Positions 47,020 through 58,742 of a DNA stretch of 64,000 nt are shown here, in pieces. The position numbers and the translations under genes were made by a program. Position 1 is the first letter of the stretch. Each line of letters starts with the position of its first letter. Source of the DNA: Agroathelia rolfsii (Eukaryota; Basidiomycota; Agaricomycetes; Amylocorticiales; Amylocorticiaceae); assembly GCA_018343915.1 (NCBI GenBank), contig JABRWF010000004.1, forward strand, positions 248,001 through 312,000, in the 5' to 3' direction. The notes beneath the pieces were generated by a model. The model ran no database searches and was not told where the DNA came from. It saw only the letters and a program-made list of their open reading frames with translations.

Positions 47020-47133
47020 ATGAACGTCACTATAAACGTAGGTTCACAGGCCGTGCATCCATTTTTTACACTGCCTTGACTGACATTCTGTATTTGCCAG
47101 CCTAAAACCTCTAAGAAAGAGCTGGACTATTAA
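47020..47133 (+). pseudogene. Truncated duplicate of the small gene at 48969
   Basis: ATGAACGTCACTATAAAC (MNVTIN) followed by a GTAGGT donor, a 63-nt intron ending TTTGCCAG at 47100, and an exon that reads PKTSKKELDY before a TAA at 47131-47133. The intact gene reads MSVTVN, a 67-nt intron, then PNASKKDLKEV. Start, intron position and phase, and the first residues after the splice all agree. Homology is lost after the stop, so only the 5' end of the gene survives. Confidence 0.75.
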
Positions 47134-47579
47134 ATATTGTTGCACCCTCCTCTCTTGAGCGAGCCTACTTAAAGCTCATCACTCCATATATGTCTCTCCA
47201 CATATATTACTTATACTATTGTTCATTGTAATACGGTGAGCAAAATGGATAGATTTGAGCTCCACATTCGAAACGAGTTTTGAAAGTTGGAAGAAGGCCA
47301 ATCATATTGAGTCAGAAGACATTGATGCTTCATTGTTTTTTTCCCTGCTCTATCATTTTTCAAAAATCATGAACGGATTCCATTTTGATTCGAGTTTAAT
47401 ATAATATGTATAGGCGATTTTGACACTTGGGAGGAGCTTGGGGTTTTGTCACACTGGCGATACTCTGTGTGCGACTTAGAGTTATTGCCCGTCTTCGGAG
47501 TAAGTGACTTTGCTCCTATGACGTGGAGGACAAGAAAATTAGTCTGGTTAATAGACTGTACGAATGGAAGGGCAGTTAA

Positions 47580-48010
47580 TGTGCGATCACCGGTGTAAAG
47601 AAGCGCCTGTAAGCGCCTTATAAGAAAGAGAAGACGTCTATAGTACCGGTGATGCGCTTATTTAGAATTGGAAAGGGGTTCGGGGGAGTAATACGTTGAA
47701 ATCCGGGCCCCCGAGAAACCGAAATCATCAATGGGTGAACAGAAACCTTCGAGCCCAGTGATCAAATTTAAATTTAGTTTCAAGACCTCTCTCTATCCTT
47801 ACTCCACTGAAAGACACTAGGGACCACATGCTTTTAATGATTTCTACTGGCATCATAAGATCACGATGTTTAGATAACAGCCCCATTAATACTAATAAAT
47901 CCCGCGGGGCATGACATTGAGTAAGCAGACACAGGTCCCACCCTCTTCTCTTTTGAGTTTGGTTTTTGTATCCCGGTATTCCCTACCGCCGTTTTGGTAC
48001 TTTGGCCGTC
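47580..48010 (+). repeat. Diverged dispersed repeat, copy B
   Basis: Counterpart of 42480-42920: GAGAAGACGTCTATAGTACC near 47630, CCGAGAAACCGAAATCATCA near 47710, TTTGGTTTTTGTATCCCGGT and TTCCCTACCGCCGTTTTGG near 47960-48000. Same block order and roughly the same spacing; no coding capacity. Confidence 0.5.
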
Positions 48011-48689
48011 AATTTATTATGCTTACTCGTATTGAACTCGGAGTCTGCTGCTTCAAGTTACACTTTATGACTTGCCACTAGTAGGACTTGGAGTCCACCC
48101 CCCCTAACCCTCTCCCAGCGATCTTACTCATGGCTATCATGATTAACAAGTGGTTTTTTTTCATTATCGCATGTAAATCAGTCACTCAGTAGTAATATCC
48201 ACACACAATACAGTGTGTCGCATGCGCATGTATGCATATATCAAACTCTACCATTGTGCCTATAAGGGCGAATGCTGTATTGAAGACTAGTCATATTGAG
48301 TAATGACATGTGGTGTTTCAAGACTACTCCATTGGTTTACTCTGACGCACTTGGTCTCATGCCAGTGCTCACAAGGCATCATGGTTCTGCAATGCCGTGA
48401 ATTACAAATGTGGTTAGTCTGTCATGTGAAACTTGTATAATTATAAACAAATGAATAGTAACACAGCGACCATATCGGTGAGATGTGATGAAAATATTGG
48501 AAGTAGGCTTGAAAGAGGGGAGTGGATGCGTTTGAGAGAGGCAAGCATCGAGCAAGATTGCTTCGTTAGATTCACCCATGTTGGGAAACATTTATTCTTC
48601 TGCGAGGTGTCGGATGAAGAATGATACATATTCCATAAGTAAACTTAAAAGTGTGGAGAGTGGATGCTTCGTAGGGCGCGAGCTAGATG

Positions 48690-48920
48690 ATTTCTCCATT
48701 AGACTAGTGTGTCGAAAAATGTCGGCTAGGTTATTCACTTGTCACTTATGCACCTGTAGGATTATGTCTTGTGATATTATTCAGTTGGGATGGGACTATT
48801 CTGATTTCCGGAATTATCCATGTAAGCAAAGGCAGATGCTTTAGGTGTCCGGAGTTATGGGCTCATCATCTAGCCTATAAGTACTGCGTTGTAAAGAGAG
48901 TATGAGTGCCAGTCCAGCTG
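48690..48920 (+). promoter_or_regulatory. Promoter-proximal module of the small gene (repeat copy 3)
   Basis: Contains GTGATATTATTCAGTTGGGA near 48771, TTCTGATTTCCGGAATTATC near 48808, and TATAAGTAC at 48876-48884, 93 bp upstream of the ATG at 48969, a plausible TATA element. GCCAGTCCAGCTG follows. The same ordered blocks occur at 46500-46800. Confidence 0.5.
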
Positions 48921-48968
48921 TAGACAGCTAGAGCCCATTTGCTTCATATCATCTCTCATCAAAACATA

Positions 48969-49356
48969 ATGTCTGTCACTGTAAACGTGAGTCCACCGAT
49001 CTCAGTTGAACCAGTCATCTTCGGCACATCCGCTTACGCTCTACACTTTCCAGCCAAATGCCTCCAAGAAAGATCTGAAGGAGGTCAAAAAGTACCTTGA
49101 GAACATCGACACCTCCAAAGTCGAGAAGGTGTTCGGTAAAGGTGTATACAAGCCATGGCATGGAGACGGCAAGTCTCAGTCGGGCACGAAGACTGTTTTC
49201 CAAACCAAGTCACAGGAGACATCGGGCGAACCGCCGAAATATATCACGATTGTGGCGCAGAAAGGAAAGACAGAAGCGTATATCACTTATGAATCGGGTA
49301 GTTGGGATGAATCGGCAAAGACAATCATTGATGCTTTGATTGCCAAACTTCCCTAA
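48969..49356 (+). CDS. Small lysine-rich protein of unknown function
   Basis: 106 residues from two exons: 48969-48986 (MSVTVN) and 49054-49356, joined in phase 0 over a 67-nt intron. The protein begins PNASKKDLKEVKKYLENIDT after the splice, has KVEKVFGKGVYKPWHGDGK and ends in a helix-like DESAKTIIDALIAKLP. No signal peptide, membrane segment or cysteine; it looks cytosolic and compact. I do not recognise a family. A truncated 5' copy at 47020 with the same intron supports the exon structure and shows that the locus duplicated recently enough to align. Confidence 0.75.
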
Positions 49357-50516
49357 GGAGGTTACTACTAGTAGGGCTAGTAGGTTTGATTAAGATTGGT
49401 TGTTTATTGAATGCCATGTACTGTGCAATATGTGGCGAGATGCGATATTAGCATTCGCATTGAAACCTGAATATTGTAAGCAAGCGTGTACAGAGCGAAA
49501 GATGATGTAAGTATTTCAGCTCTTGCCCTGATGCTCACTGAGCAACGAAGCTTTTTTGTGCCTTCAATATTATTTCTTTTGAGTCTTGACGGGCTCGAAT
49601 TAAGCCACTTGATTTGGCCTTTTCAGCAACTATTGCCAAAGCTTCCGAATCGAAAAATATTACCTCTTGAAGCCTAGGATGTGTGATCATGTGAGTTCCT
49701 TTGTACCATCTCTTAGGCTTACTTGACTATGCATGAGTAAGATGTAACCACGCAATGTTATGGTAGAGGGTATTACCTTGAAAGCAACTGTATAGAACGA
49801 TTGATCCGGAGCGAGAGACACGGCCCTTTGCGTGACCACGTCGTCATTGAGACAGGCTGCAGCGTTTTCCGTTATGACAGATTTACGTAGCACAGCTTAG
49901 GCAAATTAATGGATGTGCTATTCTCCGATACAGAGGAGGAGGCATGCTGTCTCTGGACAAGAATCAAATAGGTGATGTTAGGTTGTGTCCTGGTCGCAAT
50001 TTTTGCTATTTTCCACCAAACGAGTTCTGCATCGATACAATTTGAGCAGCCTTCGACGATATGAGTTTTTTTTTAAGCCCTCGGTATGAACATGGCTCGG
50101 AGACTAGTGAGGCTCGGAACGGCAGGTCACGGCAGCCTTCGGAGGCTGTGCCTTCCATGTTGCTGCGGATCTTTTTTTGTATGATCATATAGACTACCAA
50201 ATTCTATGTTCTGCTACTCGAACCCTTGCTTCACTGTCAGTTGAGAGAACAAGCATCTGGATTGAATATAAGAGGGATTATGTAGTTATTCCTCATGGGA
50301 ACACTGTCAAAGTCGCGGTTGAAAGACCCGAACTTGGTCCTAAAAAGGAGAAAAATATCCTTGATCTCATATGGTTCTTATACTTCGTCCGCATAGTCGG
50401 CGGGCGCTGGTAGTTTATATTTAGCCGTTGCTGAACACAGGGGCTCAAGTACGCAACCAACCGTGACATCTCACCGTTAACCACACTCCTTTGTACTATC
50501 ATACTCTTGCATAGAC
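49357..50516. other. Intergenic region before KRE6/SKN1
   Basis: About 1.16 kb. 49400-50000 is the 3' flank of the small gene and AT-rich, with no exon that I can support. 50090-50150 is GC-richer with CACGGCAGCCTTC and nearby GGCTGTGCC. The last 200 bases should be the KRE6 promoter and 5' UTR. Confidence 0.5.
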
Positions 50517-52967
50517 ATGGCCAGCAGTTATCCACACCCTCGCATACCCTCAACGCCTACGGGCTCTAGCACCAACTTGATATCACCAGCTGGTTCTCAC
50601 CATGACTTGATGGTGAGGAATCCACATTCTCCTCAAAGTTTACCTCTCCTAAATATCAATGAAGAACGACACTCCTTACGGTGCTGCGAATCGAAATTCT
50701 GCTATGGCTGCCTCAATATCTGAAAAAGTATTTGCGATCATCTTCTGCATAATGGGCTCATTTTAATCTTTTGTTGAAGTTTTCTCTGGCTGCCGACCCC
50801 ATGACATGGGGAGCGAATTTATCGCCATCGTACTCTGAGCCGGATGACGATTTGCACACGCCAGATCCTAAGCGCGATAGAAGAGTTGATATGGGGGGCC
50901 ATTTCTTCACTGCGCGAGGTCTAGCTAATCTAGGCTGCCTATTTATTCTGATAGCTGGCCTTCTGACGCTCTTGTATGTTCTCGTGATACATCTATAGGA
51001 AGAAATATACTAAACAGGCCTATATCAGTGCGGGTTATCCTCTGATATCTCACTTTACAACGAAAAAGGCATCCAAACAAGGTGGATTCAATATTGGAGG
51101 CACCAATGCAACTGGACAGGTATGCTTGTCTTGGTTTGAATTACTTTTTTTTCTTTCTCTCATATAATCTCAACTCTGTTAGGTTCCCAACATAGGCAAC
51201 TTCGGTCTCATAGACGCTGATACGCCCTCGGATGCATACACGATGACATCCTGGAAGGATGGTTCCACAGAATTCACGCTCGTATTTAGCGACGAATTCA
51301 ACACAGACGGCCGCACCTTTTATCCAGGTGATGATCCTTATTGGGAGGCGGGCGACCAGCACTACTACTCCACGAACGATTTGGAATACTACGATCCCGC
51401 TGCGATCACGACGTCCAACGGCTCCCTCGTTATCACAATGGAACAGATGCAAACACATAACCTCAGTTATCAGAGTGGTATGATGACGACATGGAACAAG
51501 TTTTGCTTTACCGGCGGCATGTTCATGGCGAGCGTCGTTATTCCGGGTATGGATGACATCACTGGCTTTTGGCCTGGTTCGTCGATTTCTTTTTGGATTT
51601 CTGACAGCGTGCAATGACGATTAGGAGAAATACTAATATAAATATCACGTACAGCTATCTGGACTCTGGGCAATCTGGGACGTGCTGGACACGGCGCAAC
51701 GCTTGATGGACTGGTAAGTTCACGATCAATAAAACTGCACGCATATCTAATGTATCTTTAGTGGCCATACACATACGACTCTTGTGATGTAGGGACAGCA
51801 CCCAACCAGACCAAGGATGGAGTCCCCGCAGCAGCTGCCACCGGTGGTACTGGTGGTTCTGCGCTTTCCTATCTGCCTGGCCAACGTCTTTCTCGCTGCA
51901 CATGCTCGGGACAGTCGCATCCGGGTCCAATGCACTCTGATGGGACGTATGTTGGTCGGGGAGCACCAGAGATTGATATGTTTGAAGCCCAGGCATGTTT
52001 GAAATTTATCTATCCACTTCGGGATCTTTAACTTGATTAAAATTATTTAGATATCTAATTATGCCGGCTACGTCTCCCAATCGGCTCAATGGGCACCATT
52101 CAACTACCAATACGAGTGGTATAATACGTCAGACAATTATGTCATCGCCAATAGCAGTATATCGACCTTGAACTCTTATGCGGGTGGTCAGCTACAGCAG
52201 GCTAGCTCCGTTGTCACCGAGACAAGTAAACCAGTCGGAAGTTGTCATGTTATGTCGAACTGTCTAACCTTTTTTGTTAGATCAAGAGGGATACGAATAC
52301 AACGGCAAAGTATATTCCATATATGGATTCGAATACAAACCAGGTACGTTCATACCAAGAGACATTTTTTTTGCCTTACGCTTCGTAATCTCATCATTTG
52401 CTATTTTAGGGTTTGATGGTGCAGTACGTTGACATGTCCCGACACCAGATCTTCGCACGCTGAAAATTGTATATTAAATGCAGTACATAAGCTGGGTATC
52501 GAACAACAAACTGGCATGGACGGTGCTTCAAGGCGGATTCACAGCGGACTCGAGAGTAAACATTAGTTCTCGCCCTGTTCCCCAAGAGCCAATGGTAAGT
52601 ATTAGAATATAACATTACCTTATTAAGACGCCACGGCTTACGTATCCTCAAGTACTTGATCATGAATTTCGGAATGTCCTGGAACTTTGAGACAGTCGAT
52701 CTTGATCATCTGCCATTCCCCGCGAGAATGTATGTCGACTGGGTCCGCGTCTATCAGCCTTCGGACTCGATCAACATCGGATGTGACCCCGAAGATTTTC
52801 CTACAGCGGCATACATCAATGAGTAAGTGATTTATTGTGTGTATTGCGACTGTCTACTTATGTCCACTCCCAGATACATCGAAGCATACACGAATCCTAA
52901 CTACACAACATGGACTGGAGACTTTGGGCAAACATGGCCCACGAATAGCTTTGTCGATGGATGCTGA
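50517..52967 (+). CDS. KRE6: KRE6/SKN1-type beta-1,6-glucan synthesis protein (GH16 family)
   Basis: Type II membrane protein needed for cell-wall beta-1,6-glucan. The ATG at 50517 gives [18 protein letters not shown]. Intron 50613-50664 joins HHDLM to [17 protein letters not shown], and 50728-50779 joins SEK to [16 protein letters not shown]. One transmembrane helix follows ([18 protein letters not shown]). The lumenal GH16 domain includes [67 protein letters not shown], then [11 protein letters not shown] (the E-I-D-x-F-E catalytic block, complete), [26 protein letters not shown] and [11 protein letters not shown]. It ends SFVDGC at a TGA at 52965-52967. Many introns; whole protein about 600 residues. 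Intact. Confidence 0.93.
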
Positions 52968-53836
52968 GCATCTACTACAGAACTTGACCCTATATATTGC
53001 TTTCGGCCTCAACGAGGCTCAAGCCTTGCAACTATATACCTCACACTGATGTTAGCTTGATGGACTGTTTTTATTGAACATTCGAACTCATTTTCTTTGG
53101 ATAATACGGGTTATTGTCAAACTATCCCTCCTAGATTTTGGACTTTTTTTTTCATATCATCATCTTTACATTACTCAACGAGCGGGCTCAACAAGTTCAT
53201 CGCTCCCTTTTACCACATGTTCATTTACTTATTATCGCTTTGTAGCACTCTATAGAGATATGTCAATGTAATACTCGGTTACTGTTATCTGCTATCTGGC
53301 TTAATAGCCGGCAGTCATTTACGAATAAATTGTTGGCATGCGCACTATATCGACTGTATCGACTGTACCGGGACAAGTGCGCCTTGCCAGCAGAGTGTGA
53401 TGATGGATGACGAGATCTAATAAAGCCGAAGCGCCGACGAAGAGGCGAGACAGACCAATTCGGCCTTGTCACGTCACATGCTCATTTCTAGCCATTTCCT
53501 AATTTTCTATCATGTTGAGTATATGCGCCAATATACGTCCAAACAAGAAAGGACCTGGCTCTATTTTGCAGCTTGAATTGGCCTTAATGTACTGCAATAA
53601 GATTCATGCCATCTCCCTATTTTTTTCTTCTCTAGTATAAGTATAAATGTAAAGAGATGCTGCAGTCGAGCACTCCAGTTGCTTCAGCTCCGATCGACTT
53701 TCGCTTGTGTGTGTGTGACTCATTTCCCTGGCCCATTGATCGTCAGTCTTTCTTGTCTTTCTACTCCCATTGTCCTATCCTATTCCTGCGACCGAGCGTT
53801 GGTTCCAGTTGGCTTGCCTGACTCACGTAGCACAAA
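52968..53836. other. Intergenic region KRE6 / aspartokinase
   Basis: 869 bases between co-oriented genes. It holds a duplicated ATCGACTGT at 53348-53365 and T-rich stretches; the last 200 bases, with CT-rich sequence before the ATG at 53837, are the likely aspartokinase promoter/5' UTR. No gene seen. Confidence 0.5.
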
Positions 53837-55903
53837 ATGCAGAACACAGACTCGCTCCCGTCACCGTCTCTGAGACGCAACAGCACCGATCCCTCCATCA
53901 AATGGGTCGTACAAAAGTTCGGTGGTACAAGTGTCGGCAAATTTGCCCTGCAGATTGCTAGGGACATTGTGCCGTACGTTTATGCAAAAATCTCCTTTAC
54001 CGCAAACTTGACTCACTATCCCCTATTCAGGAACTACCTCGAACAAAACAAAGTAGCCGTCGTTTGCTCAGCAAGATCTGGCTCTACAAAAGCAACTGGC
54101 ACCACAAATCTGCTACTCCGTGCTGCCTCCGAAGCTCTCAAAAGGCCTGCTAAGCCAAATGGAATCGCTCGCAAGGGTACCACGACAAGACCGTCGCCAT
54201 CTGACACACCTACCATCTCCTCATCGCCCACCTCTCCTCCCCACACGCCATCCTACTTCCTGAACCCACGACCGAATGCGCCGTTTTCGGATACCATCGA
54301 GCTATTGCGCACGGAGCACATAATCGCTGCACGATCTTACATCACGAGCCCCGAGATACTTCAGGAGCTCGAGTTGGAAATCGAAAATGACTGCGAGTGG
54401 TTATATTCTTTCCTTTTTGCGGCTAGGGTCTGTCCTTCTTTTTATTCTGTCAACTCTCCTTAACGCTATTAAAATAAATAAAAAAAGGTCATCGACGAAA
54501 TTTCGCCAAGGTCACAAGATAGCATCATTGGCCTTGGCGAACGTATGGCGTGTAAACTTGTGGCCGCAGTCCTTCGTGATCAGGTTAGTGTAATTTCCCT
54601 TCTCGAGGAACCATCAGCTGAATCGACCGCCATGAGTGAAGGGCGTCGACTCCGAGTATGTCTCTCTAGAAGACGTCGTACCAGATACAGACGAAGTCGA
54701 CGGCACCCTCGGCCAAGTCTTTTACGACCGTGTCGCACAAGCTGTTGGCGAACGAGTGTCCCAATGCGGTGCAAAGGTCCCTGTCGTCACGGGTAGGAGT
54801 TTGGATTTTCACTCCTTACAAGCTGATGCTCATATATTTTTATTCAGGATTCTTCGGACCTGTTCCAGGGTCGCTTCTCACACAGGTCGGCCGTGGTTAC
54901 ACGGACTTCCTGTCTGCTTTACTAGCGGTTGGGCTTGGGGCTTCCGAGCTGCAGATCTGGAAGGAAGTCGATGGCATTTTCACTGCCGACCCACGCAAGG
55001 TTCCCACTGCCAGACTCGTCCCTGTCATCTCTCCAGATGAAGCGGCCGAGTTGACATATTACGGTAGCGAGGTTGTCCATCCTTTTACCATGGAACAGGC
55101 GAGTCTTGGTATACCGCTTTTTTGTACACGTTTTAATGCGATACTGCGTTGCAACAGGTCATTCGTCGCAAGATACCCATCCGCATCAAGAACGTGGAGA
55201 ACCCTTTGGGCGGCGGGACTGTCATCGATCCGGACCATAATAACGACCCATCCTCACCACAGCCTGCCCCTGACTCCTTACAAGCGCTACATCAACTTTC
55301 TATTATGGAAGATGTCGAGCGCAGCAAGAGGTTGCCAACTGCAGTGACCATTAAGGAGCACATCGTCGTTCTGAGTGTAAGTTCCAACCGGAAGAGCGTC
55401 TCGCACGGTTTCCTGGCCAAGTTATTCGGCACACTCGACCGGTACGGCGTCGTTGTCGACTTGATCAGTACGAGTGAGGTCCACGTCAGCATGTGTATCG
55501 ATGACAGTCTGTCCAAGAGGGTTCTCGATCGTCTAGTTGCCGAGTTGCAGCAATACGGAACTGTAATTATATTATCTCTCTTCTTTTGGAAATCGGGATG
55601 TTGTCGTCTGACCAAAAAATCAAACAAACCCGATCATGACAGGTCACGCTGCAACGCGAGATGGCCATTCTTTCCCTCGTCGGTCATCAGATGCGTCAGA
55701 TGGTCGGTATCTCCGGACGCATGTTCACGACGCTGGGTCAGGGCAATGTGAACATTGAGATGATCAGTCAAGGCGCGAACGAGATCAATATTTCTTGTGT
55801 CATTAACGGCAGAGATGCTGTGAAGGCGCTCAACCTGATCCACCAGAGTTGTCTGTTGATCAAGCCTATTGAAGGCAAAGGTCGAGGTTTGTCCTCCGGT
55901 TGA
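53837..55903 (+). CDS. HOM3: Aspartokinase (first step of Thr/Met/homoserine synthesis)
   Basis: Phosphorylates L-aspartate with ATP. The ATG at 53837 gives MQNTDSLPSPSLRRNSTDPS, followed by the kinase signature WVVQKFGGTSVGKFALQIAR. Spliced exons add KVAVVCSARSGSTKATGTTN, RVIDEISPRSQDSIIGLGER, VPVVTGFFGPVPGSLLTQVG, GRGYTDFLSALLAVGL, LQIWKEVDGIFTADPRKVP and SPDEAAELTYYGSEVVHPFT (family substrate/nucleotide motifs). The C-terminus has two ACT-type regulatory modules (HIVVLSVSSNRKSVSHGFLA; VTLQREMAILSLVGHQMRQM) that in the family bind threonine for feedback inhibition. Stop at 55901-55903. A Ser/Pro/Thr-rich insert (residues about 110-140) is fungal-typical. About 580 residues, seven or so exons, intact. 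Confidence 0.95.
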
Positions 55904-56435
55904 AGCAAGCAGCTCGAGAAAACTTGCTGACGTTTGTCAATGCAGTTGGACCGTGGTTATTCTGACGATTTAATTTTCTTTTTTTCTTTCCCTTTATATT
56001 CATGGGTTGTCCAACATGACCTATTCATCCTATCGATTTATTTGGTCATCCAACTGACTTTTTTTCTTTCTTTCTGTCGTAATTATCTATCTGTTTTCCA
56101 TCTATTTCCCGCCTCATTTTCTGTCAAGGGTTGTCCAACATAACCTTGATTGTAATATTTCACTCCTTTACTCCAACTGCTTACGCGCATATTCGAATAG
56201 GGTCGTCCAACATGGCTTTCTATACTTTTCACCAACTACACTGGAAATTGTACATCACAGCAAACTTTTTTTTTTTTTGTATTGTTTTTACATTGTTTAA
56301 AAAAGCATGACACTGACGTCCCATTCACGACACCCCATTCGACCATAATCATCTCTATGCCCTGATGAATACCTCACAACAAACCAAGAAAAGGAAAATA
56401 CAAAAAAAAGGCACATGGTAACCATCATGACAAAA
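55904..56435. other. Convergent intergenic region aspartokinase / permease
   Basis: 532 bases, T-rich on the plus strand, between convergent stops. It contains three copies of a GGGTYGTCCAACATRRC motif (see repeat entry). Both 3' UTRs are expected here. Confidence 0.55.
56004..56216 (+). repeat. Three copies of a GGGTYGTCCAACATRRC motif
   Basis: GGGTTGTCCAACATGACC at 56004, GGGTTGTCCAACATAACC at 56128, and GGGTCGTCCAACATGGC at 56200. Spacing is 124 and 72 bases. The intervening sequence is T-rich and not obviously repeated. Located in the probable 3' UTR of the aspartokinase gene, so it could be an RNA-level element; function unknown. Confidence 0.75.
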
Positions 56436-58742
56436 TCACCGCCCCGAATGGCGCTTTTCGATCGTTCGCGCAACGGCATACGCCACCCCGGCGACGACAA
56501 AGCCAGTCGGGATACCGATATCGCCCGTGCCCGCCCGCGCAATCGGGCCCTCGTACCACAACTGGCTCATGCACGGCACGATTATCCCGATCGCAGCCGC
56601 GAATGCGAAGCAGGCGGCGAGCCCGAGTGGGAGCTTGCGTCTAGATTGCCAGGCGGTGATGTCGTAGCTCGTAAAGTCACCCGAGCGGAAGAAGAAATGT
56701 TCGACGAGGATGATAGAGGAAAAGGCTGTTGACCAGTAGCCGATCATATCTGTGCGTGTGTGTGTGGTGTAGGTTACGTGATGTCAGCGGGTGGGCAGGG
56801 TGGGGTTAATCGGTCGATTGAAAAGGACTTACTGAGGATGTTGACGAATGTTTCGTAAAATCGAGTGGCGCCCACAATGGCTACGGGTATCAATCTGAAA
56901 TAGATCGGAGAAGCGTTATATATATATACATATATGAGCTCTCAGATGGAGGTAACATGGCAGATGACATACATTGCCTCAGACACAAATACGTAAACGT
57001 ATCTCGGTATTTTGGCGAAGATAGGCGCTACGGCCATGAAACTCGTCCCGAACGAGTACATCGTCGGCGCACAGGCGCTGGGGATGGTTAATGCAATCAA
57101 CACGACTAGGAACTTGCCAAAGCCTCCTGTGGGCTCCAAGATCGCGTTGATGAGCCCGCCAACATTGCTCAGGTTGTCTGACCCTGTGGACCAGGAAGGG
57201 ACAAATGGTGTAGCGGCTGCGAAGGCAGCTCCGAGCATGTGGCCTGGCAGCTGTGCAAATTTGAAAATTAAAACAGATCCCGTGCCATAAAAAAAAAAAA
57301 AAAAAAAAAAAGAACTATTAAGCATACACTGGCGAAGAGGAAGCCCAGGTAAGTGTATAAGAATATCCTGGATCTGTACGTAGTTGTTTTGAATAAACCA
57401 TCAAATATATTAGATTTAAAAAATAATAATAATAATAAAAATTGCAACATACGTCGATGCTTCTGCGCTGTGATAAACGCCATAATCAGATGTCATTGTA
57501 CACCAGCTAATAAGACTAGATGCGATCGTGGTGGCACAGGACAAAACATTCGCAGCGGTTGTTGGTCCCGTCCGAGGTGCGAGATTGATATGCTTCGCGC
57601 CCACGCCAAGCATGACGATAAAGGCGACGACATTGGGTATCCAGGCTACGCTTTCATACCTGCCAAAAGAGAATATTATTTGAGTGAATGTGGTTGGCGG
57701 GTTAGAGACAGCGTACAAGTGCACAACTTTATATCCACAGAAAGTCACCTAAACAAAACCTCGTCGCGTCAGCCTGATGGCATATGCTGTGGTACGGTTA
57801 CTTACTAAAAGAGAGATGACGCTGATGATGACGATCCCCAGCGTATCATCAAGATGGTTTGACACACTAGCCAAAGTTTGTCCCCCAATGATACAGTTTA
57901 ATATCAGGAAGCCCTGGAGCGAAAATACATTGAATGCGCTGGGAATGACGCTGGGAATGAACCTGCAAATGAACAAGGAAAAGAAAAAATTGAAATTAAA
58001 AACTAAAAAAAGGGACTGGTAACAGAGTGGCTTTAACCAAGAGACATACCCCCAGGAATATCGTGCTTGCACCATGGCACGCGTTCCAACTTTAGGGCCA
58101 AACACTGCGCTAAGTAAGTGGAGCGTGACATGAGCAAAATTTGCTTTTATTGCTCGATAGCTGGAATGTAGAGAAGAGGGTACTTACAAATACGCAGGGA
58201 TAGCACAGAAACTTGCTAGAAGTCAGCTCATAGAACCACAAGTATTTTTTTTTTTACTGTATATGACACACATGATGTCCACGACTAAAATGATCATGAG
58301 GGATGGCACCAATGACAAATCAAAGAAAGCTGGTCCCACAGTGCCCGTGCTGAAGCTAGTACGAGCAAGGAAATGAGGATATGCGACAGTTTCAGCTAAG
58401 ACATGTGCGTATTTACGCTAGGATGTTGAGGTTTGCAGAGAACCATACAAAAAACATCTGGTAGATCCTTTTGTCTGTTCGATTTTCAAGTGGGATGGGT
58501 CCGATTCTTTATTGCAGATTTTAGGCTTAGAATCATGATCTTTCATTGGAAGATTCAAAGGCGACAAGTTACCCATGAGTTTCGATACCCCAGTGGCCCA
58601 GCTGATAAGTAATACGACCGAACAGAGTAGAGTTTAAAGAGCTGGAATTGCCGAGGCTCGAGGATGCCTCGAGCTTGGCATCATTAGAAACATAGGCATC
58701 TCCAGGAACTTCCTTGGTCATCGTGAGGTTATGGTTGTCCAT
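56436..58742 (-). CDS. NCS1 purine/cytosine permease (FCY2-like)
   Basis: Plasma-membrane proton symporter of nucleobases or related compounds. The ATG at 58742 gives MDNHNLTMTKEVPGDAYVSN. After the cytosolic tail, ITYQLGHWGIETHG is spliced to IHPIPLENRTDKRIYQMFFV (the E..GI.P.....R conserved block), then FFVWFSANLNILA, TGTVGPAFFDLS, FGPKVGTRAMVQARYSWG (diagnostic), IPSVIPSAFNVFSLQGFLIL, NCIIGGQTL, NVVAFIVMLGVGAKHI, SWCTMTSDYGVYH, LPGHMLGAAFAAA and IGYWSTAFSSIILVEHFFFR. It ends RTIEKRHSGR with the stop at 56436. About 12 helices, 10 or more exons. Introns carry a 23-A run at 57289-57311 and an AAT repeat near 57420. Intact. Confidence 0.92.
57289..57311 (+). repeat. Poly-A tract (23 A)
   Basis: Homopolymer inside an intron of the permease gene; on the transcribed minus strand it is a T run. 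Likely length-variable. Confidence 0.85.

Larger units (their letters stand above)
44980..48968. other. Accessory intergenic region of 4.0 kb with degenerate repeats
   Basis: No complete gene. 45000-46240 is AT-rich; an open frame at 45846-46232 has no recognisable domain and is probably chance. 46300-46800 contains two related non-coding modules. 47020-47133 is a truncated copy of the small gene at 48969. 47580-48010 is a repeat related to 42480-42920. 48690-48920 is a further module directly upstream of the small gene. Confidence 0.55.
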
